33,354 bases of DNA. Source: CAG-841 sp963656825. Lineage in GTDB: Bacteria > Bacillota > Clostridia > Oscillospirales > CAG-272. Made by a program: the position numbers and the translations under genes. Within the stretch, counting starts at the first letter, position 1; each line of letters begins with the position of its first letter. The notes beneath the pieces are model-generated. The model was not told the origin of the DNA, searched no databases, and saw only the letters and a list, made by a program, of their open reading frames with translations. The stretch covers positions 1 to 33,354 of the forward strand of contig CAVKJG010000021.1 of NCBI GenBank assembly GCA_963656825.1. Direction: 5' to 3'. Shown here one piece after another: positions 26,944 through 33,354 of this stretch.

Positions 26944-27369
26944 ATGACCGAAGTAGTAGCGGCTCTCATCTGGGAGGGCGATAAATTCATGATCTGCCAG
27001 CGCCCAGTGCATAAGGCAAGAGGTCTTCTCTGGGAGTTTGTTGGCGGCAAGGTGGAACCCGGCGAAACCAAAGAACAGGCTCTCATAAGAGAATGTAGAG
27101 AAGAATTGAATGTTCTTCTTTCTGTCGGTGATGTGTTCATGGTCGTGGTTCACGAGTATCCCGATTTAACGGTACATCTGACGCTGTTCAACGCCACAAT
27201 TGCAGAGGGCGAACCACAAAAGTTGGAGCATAACGATATCCAGTGGATCACGCCGAGCGAGATACAAAACTATGAGTTCTGTCCGGCAGACGAAGAAATA
27301 TTAAAAGTACTATTAGGAGATATAGAAACTAATGAATCAAAGACAGAAAAGAATTGCGGAGCTTATTGA
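26944..27369 (+). CDS. Nudix hydrolase, MutT-like, with a replaced C-terminus (141 aa)
   Basis: The Nudix box G35-x5-E41-x7-REUxEE (GGKVEPGETKEQALIRECRE, then EL) is complete, so metal-dependent pyrophosphohydrolase activity on nucleoside triphosphates such as 8-oxo-dGTP is likely. The usual MutT end ...ITPSEIQNYEFCPADEEILK is present, but instead of stopping soon after, the frame runs 17 residues further (GDIETNESKTEKNCGAY), overlapping the next gene by 38 bases. This tail is read from the leader and start of the AlbA_2 gene, so the native 3' end was probably lost when the downstream cassette arrived. Confidence 0.9.
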   Translation: MTEVVAALIWEGDKFMICQRPVHKARGLLWEFVGGKVEPGETKEQALIRECREELNVLLSVGDVFMVVVHEYPDLTVHLTLFNATIAEGEPQKLEHNDIQWITPSEIQNYEFCPADEEILKVLLGDIETNESKTEKNCGAY

Positions 27370-28246
27370 AAATGGTATTGAGAGCGATATTGTTGATTTT
27401 AAGCAACAGTATTATCACGAAGCTAAGAAAAGCGAATTTATAAAAGATATCATTAGTTTTGCTAATGCCTCATTACGAGAAGATAAGTATATTGTTTTTG
27501 GAGTAAGCGATGCCACTCGAGAAACCATTGGTATAACAGAAAACGATATTCCGGATATTTCAAACCTTAATCAATTAATTCGTACATATTGCGATCCGTT
27601 TATTGAAATAGATATTGAGCAATTTGATATTGACGGTAAAAGAGTTGGTGCGGTGATTGTAAAAAGCACGAATATTCAAAAGCCCTATGTTGTAGCAAAG
27701 GATTTTTCTTTCAAAGATAAAATATGTCTCCGTGCAGGTGATATATACGTTAGAAAGAGTGCGAATAATTTTCGTGCGCTTAGAAGTGATATCGAGGAAA
27801 TTTACAAAACGAGATTCTGTGTGGATATCTTGTCTTTGAATAACAAAATTGAAATTGGTATTGTAGACATAGCCCGAGTGAAGCAGGTGTATGCGCGTAT
27901 TCCTATCAGTTTCGTGAATAATACGGACAATTCTTTTGTGTTTGGCAAGGCCACAGTAAAATGGATGTATGCAGATAACAAAATCGGAAGTTCTGTGCTG
28001 TATATTGAGGATAACAAAACTCAATTCAGGCAAGTTCCCACTGTGATTGAAAAGTCACCGTTTATGCTGCCGTCTAAAAGCCAAGCAGAAAAAACACTTT
28101 TTCTCAAGGTAAGTGATAGTTTTTACGGAGTAATCCGAGAGAGAACGAACATGCGCCAAGAATTGAAAGTTGAAGTTGTTCTTTATGATGCTTGTAATAC
28201 GGAATACAAGACTAGTTTTGTGGTTGATACAATTTTGTGGGAATGA
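27332..28246 (+). CDS. AlbA_2/Schlafen-like domain protein, first gene of the HerA cassette (304 aa)
   Basis: Residues about 10-150 match the AlbA_2 (Schlafen AAA_4-like) fold: ESDIVDFKQQYY, IISFANASLREDKYIVFGVSD, and IYVRKSANNFRA are its recurring motifs. In Schlafen-like proteins this domain binds nucleic acid and can carry nuclease activity. Residues about 160-304 are a beta-rich domain I do not recognise. AGGAG lies 12 bases before the ATG, a long gap. The next gene starts 26 bases after its stop, on the same strand. It is AT-rich relative to the Nudix gene. In this context it may act as sensor, DNA-binding subunit or effector of the defence cassette; none of this is shown by sequence alone. 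Confidence 0.8.
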   Translation: MNQRQKRIAELIENGIESDIVDFKQQYYHEAKKSEFIKDIISFANASLREDKYIVFGVSDATRETIGITENDIPDISNLNQLIRTYCDPFIEIDIEQFDIDGKRVGAVIVKSTNIQKPYVVAKDFSFKDKICLRAGDIYVRKSANNFRALRSDIEEIYKTRFCVDILSLNNKIEIGIVDIARVKQVYARIPISFVNNTDNSFVFGKATVKWMYADNKIGSSVLYIEDNKTQFRQVPTVIEKSPFMLPSKSQAEKTLFLKVSDSFYGVIRERTNMRQELKVEVVLYDACNTEYKTSFVVDTILWE

Positions 28247-28272
28247 TGAAGATGAAAAAGGGAGTTTTAGAG

Positions 28273-29133
28273 ATGAATTATTCTCCGTTAAGATATCCTG
28301 GCGGAAAGAGCAAATTAACACCGTTAGTTGAAAAGTTAATGCAAAATGCAGGTATAAATAACGGTGTATATATAGAGCCTTTTGTAGGCGGTGGTGGTGT
28401 TGCACTATCCTTGCTTATTAATGAAAAAGTTCGTAAAATAGTTATTAATGATTATGACGTTGCAATCTATTCTGTTTGGTATGCAATTCTTAATGAAACA
28501 GACAAATTCTTGAAAATGATTGACAATGCCATTTTGACTGTGGATGAATGGAAAAAGCAAAAGGATTATTATCTCAACAATAAAACTGCGTATTCAATTC
28601 AACTTGCGTTTGCAACGTTTTATCTTAATAGAACGAATCGTTCAGGTATACTTAAAGCAGGTCCTATTGGCGGATATGACCAAAAAGGTAATTATCCGAT
28701 ATCTGCAAGATTTAATAAGGAAAAACTTAAAGAAAGAGTTAAATTAATTGCTTCTTATAAGTCTAAAATTAAACTTTACAATATGGAAATAAAGGATTTC
28801 ATTCGTAAAGTTATACCAAGATACAGAAAAGATTGTTTTGTCTATTTCGACCCAACAAAAATCAAAAAGGGAAAAGAATTATATACTAATTTCTTCAATC
28901 CTTGCGATCATAAAGAATTATCAAAATTAATACTTAAGGTCAAGCACACATGGATGATTACGTATGATGATGTTTCTGAGATTGAAGAATTGTATAAAGG
29001 CAAGCATATGAAAAGATTTGACATAAACTATAGTGTAGCTAACTCGGGTAAGAAAAGTGAAATAATTGCTTTGTCGCATAATTATTGGCCGAGTACGCCT
29101 GAATTGGAAGCGCTAAAAATGAACATCAGATAA
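28273..29133 (+). CDS. D12-class (Dam-like) adenine methyltransferase with altered DPPY motif (286 aa)
   Basis: The fold is clear: RYPGGKSKL at the N-terminus, the SAM-binding loop EPFVGGGGVA at about residues 35-44, and the family's FYLNRTNRSGIL. The catalytic motif, DPPY in normal D12 enzymes, reads D193-P-T-K196 (VYFDPTKIKKGKELYTNFF), with the flanking residues conserved. Pro and Tyr are replaced, and the Tyr normally stacks on the flipped adenine, so activity is doubtful. The ATG at 28273, with GGGAG 8 bases upstream, is preferred to the frame open from 28237, which overlaps the previous gene. It may still bind DNA or SAM and act as the recognition subunit of the HerA cassette. Confidence 0.88.
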   Translation: MNYSPLRYPGGKSKLTPLVEKLMQNAGINNGVYIEPFVGGGGVALSLLINEKVRKIVINDYDVAIYSVWYAILNETDKFLKMIDNAILTVDEWKKQKDYYLNNKTAYSIQLAFATFYLNRTNRSGILKAGPIGGYDQKGNYPISARFNKEKLKERVKLIASYKSKIKLYNMEIKDFIRKVIPRYRKDCFVYFDPTKIKKGKELYTNFFNPCDHKELSKLILKVKHTWMITYDDVSEIEELYKGKHMKRFDINYSVANSGKKSEIIALSHNYWPSTPELEALKMNIR

Positions 29134-29148
29134 GCAAAGGAGATAGAA

Positions 29149-31101
29149 ATGGGCGTTATTAGCAAAATGGACATAAAAAATGACTTGGTTGACTTGGTAC
29201 AAGAGAATAACTTTGTTGGTTGGATATATTCAATTAATTACGAAAAAGCTCTTGTTATATCGAACGACGAATGGAAACATAACGTTCGTGGAATACCGCA
29301 CAATTCATTTCTAATCGCTACATCGTTTGATCCTAACCACTTTAATGATGTTGCAGAGGAAGATAGACAAGTGATTCTTTTGAGAGTTACAGGCTCAGCG
29401 AAACTTCCTCAGGATGATGAAATGATCAAAACCAAAATCGATGGGTTTCAGAAGGCAAAGTCGACTTTTGACGATGGACAAGAGGAATACGATGTGTACA
29501 CGAAAAGCCGTATGCAATTTAGCGGTATTGATTGTCGTGTGTTAGGTACTTTCTTTGTGAGAAATGAAGATTTGGTTTTAGGAAGTGATATAGAGACTTT
29601 TTATTCGTCCCTTAAGTTGAATGTATATATGCCGAAGAGCACCGCATTGGAAAAAATAGTGAACTATGTAGATCCGATAAGAAAAAAGGGTGCTAAGGCT
29701 GAATTCAAATCTTTGGGGATAGAAGGGGAAGTGCAGCCTTTCAAAATCGGCACTGTGCGTTATACCTCTACGGATAGGTTACATAGAGAGAATCTCTCTG
29801 ATTTAGTTCCTTTTAGAATTCAACCTTCTGATTTCTTAGCACGAAGAACTGCTGTTTTGGGTATGACCAGAACTGGTAAGTCTAACATGATAAAGCAAAC
29901 TATTTCTGTTGTAAAAGGTATATCTACTTCGTGCCATCTTCCTATCGGGCAGTTAATATATGATATTAATGGTGAATATGCGAATGCAAATGAACAAGAT
30001 AAGGGATCGATTTCAGAAATATATAAAGACGAATGCATTAGATACCGAATGATTAATTCGCCAGGTTTCCGTCCCATTTTGAACAATTTTTATGAGCAAC
30101 TTGGAGAAGGACACTCTATTATTTGCGATGTTATAAAAGAAGCAACTTCCTCCACAGCGGCAGATATATTACAATTTCTTAATATAAGCTTTGACAAACC
30201 TGAAGAGTATAATGAAATTCAAAAATGGGAGAGAAAAATAGCTTTATATAAGGTTTTACTGTATAAAGCCAACTTTGAGATATCTGCAACGTATAAGGTT
30301 TATTTTCAGGCAAATGAAAAGGTTAGAGAAATTGTATCTTCGGGGGTTAATCCTAAAAACGGATTAACGTTGCAAGAAGCATTGAGTTGGTTTGAAGCGT
30401 TAAGAGCGCACAAAGACGAATTTGAGATCGCAAAATGGATTACAGATGAGTGTAAGTGCTTATTGAATTTGTTGTGTCAAAAGAATGATACGGATGCGTT
30501 TATAACCGGATATAAATTATTAACGGCGGCCACGAAATATCATACATCTAGCAGAACAACAGATGTAGCTAAAGAAATATACGAGTATTTGGTTCAAGGA
30601 AAGATCGTAATTATTGATTTGTCCGTAGGCAATGCTGTTTTGCGCGATAAAATATCTAAAAAAATTGCTTCGTATATTTTCAATACTTCGATGGACAAGT
30701 TTACAGGAGGAGGAAAACCTTCTAACATTGTAGTTTATATCGAGGAAGCACATAACTTAATTGGAAAGGGAATGGATTTGACAGACACTTGGCCGAGACT
30801 AGCAAAAGAAGGTGCAAAGTATAAGATTGCATTGGTTTATGCTACACAAGAGGTTTCGTCAGTTCATCCGAATATCCTTGCAAATACTGAAAACTGGTTT
30901 GTAACGCATCTTAATAGTGATAAAGAAATAGGCGAATTGGCAAAATTCTATGATTTTGCTGATTTTAAGCAATCATTATTAAGAAGCCAAGATGTGGGAT
31001 TTGCAAGAGTGAAAACATTGTCGAGCCCGTTTGTTATTCCGATTCAAATTGATAAGTTTGATCCCGAAAAAATAAAGGCAGGGGATAGTATTAATGAATA
31101 A
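29149..31101 (+). CDS. HerA-like hexameric ATPase/translocase (650 aa)
   Basis: The N-terminal 170 residues form the expected beta-barrel region; Walker A GMTRTGKS is at 238-245, Walker B IVVYIEEA at 527-534 with Glu532-Glu533, and the later VYATQEVSSVHPNIL...NWFVTHLNS matches the sensor and arginine-finger part of the DUF87/HerA family. A helical insert (about 340-450) separates the motifs. HerA pumps DNA as a hexameric ring and works with NurA-type or other nucleases. AAAGGAG precedes the ATG, 15 bases after the methyltransferase stop. Its end overlaps the next gene by 8 bases, a tight coupling that supports a HerA-nuclease pair. Confidence 0.9.
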   Translation: MGVISKMDIKNDLVDLVQENNFVGWIYSINYEKALVISNDEWKHNVRGIPHNSFLIATSFDPNHFNDVAEEDRQVILLRVTGSAKLPQDDEMIKTKIDGFQKAKSTFDDGQEEYDVYTKSRMQFSGIDCRVLGTFFVRNEDLVLGSDIETFYSSLKLNVYMPKSTALEKIVNYVDPIRKKGAKAEFKSLGIEGEVQPFKIGTVRYTSTDRLHRENLSDLVPFRIQPSDFLARRTAVLGMTRTGKSNMIKQTISVVKGISTSCHLPIGQLIYDINGEYANANEQDKGSISEIYKDECIRYRMINSPGFRPILNNFYEQLGEGHSIICDVIKEATSSTAADILQFLNISFDKPEEYNEIQKWERKIALYKVLLYKANFEISATYKVYFQANEKVREIVSSGVNPKNGLTLQEALSWFEALRAHKDEFEIAKWITDECKCLLNLLCQKNDTDAFITGYKLLTAATKYHTSSRTTDVAKEIYEYLVQGKIVIIDLSVGNAVLRDKISKKIASYIFNTSMDKFTGGGKPSNIVVYIEEAHNLIGKGMDLTDTWPRLAKEGAKYKIALVYATQEVSSVHPNILANTENWFVTHLNSDKEIGELAKFYDFADFKQSLLRSQDVGFARVKTLSSPFVIPIQIDKFDPEKIKAGDSINE

Positions 31102-32482
31102 TGATAGTGGAAAAACCTCCCATATCGAAATAGTTCAAAATCCTGACGTAATAGAATTCTTAAAGAGTTGTTCCTTTATGAGAGAGCCGACTGGAGACGA
31201 AATTGATGAGATCATAAATTCCTTTGTTTCTGTTGGTGATTATAGCGGCGAAACCTTACCCGAAAATTTAATCACTGTTAATTCGAGTAGTTATGAAGCG
31301 CACGTTAGGGAAGATATTCCATATACAAACGTTGGCTACATAAAACTTGTTACAACTCTTTTAAAGAATAATGAGTTGCTCGCTTTAGTCAAAGATAAAT
31401 TTATTGATCCTTTCCGTGTCGCCAAGTTAATGGATGAAAAAGAAACGATTCCGTTTGTTTTGCCGAGTAGTAATGTTAAATACGAGGATTGTGATACTAC
31501 CGTAGAAAGCTTTCGCAGAGCATTGGATGATTTTTTTGAAAAGACAAGAGAATCAAAATCAGACAGAAGGACAAGCTTAAAATCAACACTTTTTTGGCTT
31601 GCGTCTTATGCTGATGGTAACGACGTGGGCAAAATTGTTCTTCACAAGTGTCCGTATGATGATTGTGATCAATCAAACGTTACAGTTCTTAATATTGAAG
31701 AAGAACAATACTGTCCGAAATGTGGTAGACGCATTTATGCGACTGACAGATTAAGGCTCTACGAGGAAGTTGATGATTTCGCTCCAAGTAATCAAGGTGC
31801 ATTAGGAAGATTGGAAAAGTTGTTGCGTCATGTTTACTTGGCTCATTTACTGCGAATGGTTAGACTTAACAACAGAGAAAATTCGCTCAAGGTTCTAAAT
31901 GATTTAGCTATTATTATCAACGGTCCGTTGGCGGTTATGGGAACAGCCGCATGGATACATGGTTGCTTAATGAAGATAATCAATGAAATCAATGTTGAAA
32001 TGCGTGAAAAAGGTTATAGTAATTTGCTAATTATCGGTGTAATAAATGAAGGTCAAATGATTTCTGCTTATGCCAATTTGATTCGAAAGCACATTTTAAA
32101 CGAAACGATCTTGTGTGTATCGGATGAATTCAGGGATAAATATATAAATTATAACCGTCAGCCATCGAGTACTACATTTGGTGCAGAAACATATTATGGT
32201 CAAGATTTCATATGGAAAACATCGAATGGGAACATAATTATTTTTGATTTGCCTTATTTCACCAAGGACAAATCAAGCAAGCATTCCTTTAAGACTGAAA
32301 AAAGTGACTACACAAAGTATAATAATTTGTATAGGGCACTTCGTTTACTGCAAGAAATGCGTAGCGATATGGATTCTTCGTCCATTACACCTTTGGTAAT
32401 TTCCAAACAGTATACTGCTATAAGCATGGAGCCTGGCTCAAAGGTATTGGATCTTTTATCTAAAAATCATATTATTGAATAA
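31094..32482 (+). CDS. NurA-like nuclease candidate with zinc ribbon (462 aa)
   Basis: Position directly after HerA with an 8-base overlap suggests the partner nuclease. Cys186, Cys191, Cys207 and Cys210 (CPYDDC ... CPKC) form a zinc ribbon followed by RRIYATDRLRLYEE. The C-terminal half reads like the NurA core: LAIIINGPLAVMGTAAWIHG, then LLIIGVINEGQMISAYANLI, VSDEFRDKY and IIIFDLPYFTK. In NurA proteins the first of these strands usually carries a metal-binding Asp (DGxL); here it is Asn276 (NGPL). The N-terminal 180 residues are not recognised. The assignment is by pattern and context and could be wrong; if correct, the nuclease may be inactive or use another ligand. Confidence 0.65.
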   Translation: MNNDSGKTSHIEIVQNPDVIEFLKSCSFMREPTGDEIDEIINSFVSVGDYSGETLPENLITVNSSSYEAHVREDIPYTNVGYIKLVTTLLKNNELLALVKDKFIDPFRVAKLMDEKETIPFVLPSSNVKYEDCDTTVESFRRALDDFFEKTRESKSDRRTSLKSTLFWLASYADGNDVGKIVLHKCPYDDCDQSNVTVLNIEEEQYCPKCGRRIYATDRLRLYEEVDDFAPSNQGALGRLEKLLRHVYLAHLLRMVRLNNRENSLKVLNDLAIIINGPLAVMGTAAWIHGCLMKIINEINVEMREKGYSNLLIIGVINEGQMISAYANLIRKHILNETILCVSDEFRDKYINYNRQPSSTTFGAETYYGQDFIWKTSNGNIIIFDLPYFTKDKSSKHSFKTEKSDYTKYNNLYRALRLLQEMRSDMDSSSITPLVISKQYTAISMEPGSKVLDLLSKNHIIE

Positions 32483-32496
32483 TTAAAGTGAATGAT

Positions 32497-32871
32497 ATGA
32501 AAGATTATTTTAACGAAACTCGTGAGCATTGGGGCAACACTGATGCTTATCGTGAACACGAACAAAAAACAAAGAACTACGCAAAAGAGAACTGGGCTGA
32601 AGCAAATGATGGTTTAATGGCGATTTTGACCGAGGTTGCTTCGTGCAAAGCGAGTGATACAAGTGCAGATTCCGACGAAGCACAGGCGCTTGTAGCCATG
32701 CTTCAGACACACATAACTGCTAATTACTATACTTGCACAGATGAGATTCTTGCAGGGCTCGGCAAGATGTATGTTGCCGATGAGCGGTTCAAGAAGAATA
32801 TCGATAAGTGCGGTGAAGGAACTGCCGAATTCGCTTCAGAAGCAATAGCCGTATTTTGTCAGGAGAAGTAG
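32497..32871 (+). CDS. TipAS-domain protein, MerR half missing (124 aa)
   Basis: The sequence is a TipAS antibiotic-recognition domain: YFNETREHWGNTDAYREHEQ, LVAMLQTHITANYYTCTDEI, LGKMYVADERFKKNID and FASEAIAVFCQ. Full-length relatives are about 250 residues and begin with a MerR DNA-binding domain that is absent here; the DNA upstream is the NurA-like gene instead. ATG 32497 has only a weak AAGTGA ahead; GTG 32488 would add three residues. A free TipAS domain may sequester thiopeptide-like compounds, but it more likely is the surviving 3' half of a gene cut by insertion of the cassette at 27.3-32.5 kb. Composition returns to GC-richer here. Confidence 0.8.
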   Translation: MKDYFNETREHWGNTDAYREHEQKTKNYAKENWAEANDGLMAILTEVASCKASDTSADSDEAQALVAMLQTHITANYYTCTDEILAGLGKMYVADERFKKNIDKCGEGTAEFASEAIAVFCQEK

Positions 32872-32911
32872 CGTGAAAGAAATGTTTATCCCATCTGAAT
32901 AAAGGCACAGC

Positions 32912-32945
32912 AAAAAAGCCCTGCAAGAAAAATTTTTTTGCAAGG
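32912..32945 (-). terminator. Minus-strand terminator after the IS110 fragment
   Basis: Read on the minus strand, GCCTTGCAA and TTGCAGGGC (32918-32945, one mismatch) form a hairpin followed by six T (32912-32917). It lies 21 bases after the transposase stop and faces the TipAS gene. Confidence 0.6.
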
Positions 32946-32965
32946 CAAAGCACAGAAAGCAGAAT

Positions 32966-33206
32966 CTAAGAAACGGTTAAACCTTGTTTCTCAAGGAACT
33001 TAGTGGCTTGCTTAACAGCTTTAGATAGTTGCCGTTCTTTGAGGGCTTCAGGCATATCCACCTTGAACAAATCAGATGGATTCCAAACCTCACCCGTAGT
33101 CATCATTTGGAAAAATAGCAGTGAGAATCATTCGTGCAATGGCAATAATGGCTCGTTTCTTTCCTCTGCGTTTAGAAATCTGCTCATGCTTCAAGCGGCG
33201 GTATAA
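32966..33206 (-). mobile_element. IS110-family transposase, C-terminal fragment, frameshifted
   Basis: On the minus strand the frames read YRRLKHEQISKRRGKKRAII then AIARMILTAIF, the late Transposase_20 segment of IS110-type enzymes, and after a shift TTGEVWNPSDLFKVDMPEAL KERQLSKAVKQATKFLEKQG, ending TAG at 32966. One extra base near 33109 breaks the frame: with it removed, IFQMMTTGEVW is continuous. Only about 80 of the usual 400 residues remain, so it cannot transpose. IS110 elements lack terminal inverted repeats, so the original element end cannot be seen. Confidence 0.75.
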
Positions 33207-33324
33207 AACCATCAAGGTGCAGTATCAGACCTTGGAGATGCAAAAGCGCACGAAAAACTTCACCGGCCGGACGGCGCAGATTATTCAGCATGAGGTGGAT
33301 CATTGCAATGGTGTTTTGATATAA
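33199..33324 (+). pseudogene. def: Peptide deformylase, C-terminal fragment
   Basis: The plus-strand frame ends RYKTIKVQYQTLEMQKRTKN, then FTGRTAQIIQHEVDHCNGVL I and TAA. The QHEVDHCNGVLI segment is the third conserved motif of peptide deformylase, with the HExxH metal site. Motifs 1 (GxGxAAxQ) and 2 (EGCLS) are absent because the sequence before 33199 belongs to the IS110 fragment on the other strand. The two homologies overlap by a few bases at 33199-33203, suggesting joining through a short shared sequence. The fragment cannot be functional. Nothing further is seen to the window end. Confidence 0.75.
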
Positions 33325-33354
33325 TCAAAAATGAGAATTATTTAAAGTCTTGTT

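Overview
The window looks like a chromosomal segment of a gut-type Firmicute, probably a Clostridia member of the Oscillospiraceae/Lachnospiraceae kind. The basis is strong GGAGG/AAGGAG ribosome binding sites, consensus sigma-A promoters, a very large membrane-anchored surface protein and several protein families common in such genomes. The genus cannot be named from this sequence. Base composition is patchy: the scaffold genes (surface protein, MMPL exporter, PNPOx/PTP/Nudix genes) are visibly GC-richer than two AT-rich blocks at about 19.4-26.0 kb and 27.3-32.5 kb, which fits acquired defence islands.

Layout. 0-10.9 kb: the 3' part of a giant subtilase-like surface protein with two Fn3 domains, a 222-bp tandem repeat encoding Cys-rich units and a C-terminal membrane anchor, closed by a strong terminator. 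11.0-14.5 kb: an MMPL/RND exporter diverging from a TetR-type regulator, with two consensus promoters that overlap in the intergenic region. 14.5-16.0 kb: a zone of gene remnants (a possible LexA-like tail, a radical-SAM/Nudix chimera, a PAS-protein stub, a YdeI-like stub) around an intact DUF3267-type zincin, followed by a GNAT acetyltransferase. 16.5-17.2 kb: gene-poor DNA with two terminators, a tRNA-3'-end-like fragment and a repeated octamer, possibly an old integration site. 17.2-19.2 kb: a self-inhibited Fic protein with a duplicated palindromic operator, and a metallophosphoesterase.

19.4-26.0 kb: a restriction-modification island on one strand: XRE regulator, C5-cytosine methyltransferase, AlwI-family type IIS endonuclease, second C5 methyltransferase, then a small ORF and an SF1 helicase that look like one protein split by a frameshift at a run of eight T. 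Two C5 methyltransferases fit an asymmetric target that needs each strand modified by its own enzyme.

26.0-33.3 kb: a PNPOx-like protein, a frameshifted low-molecular-weight phosphatase and a Nudix hydrolase, then a compact four-gene AT-rich cassette: AlbA_2/Schlafen-like protein, D12-class adenine methyltransferase with an altered catalytic motif (DPTK for DPPY), HerA-like ATPase, and a zinc-ribbon NurA-like nuclease candidate. The cassette lies between a Nudix gene whose 3' end runs into it and a TipAS gene that has lost its MerR half, so its borders can be placed closely. It is the best candidate for a little-described defence system here. The window ends in an IS110 transposase fragment joined to a peptide deformylase fragment.

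Several disrupted genes differ from an intact reading by a single base near a short homopolymer, so sequencing or assembly error should be excluded before reading them as biological decay. All family assignments are by motif and recognition of the protein sequence; no database search was run.
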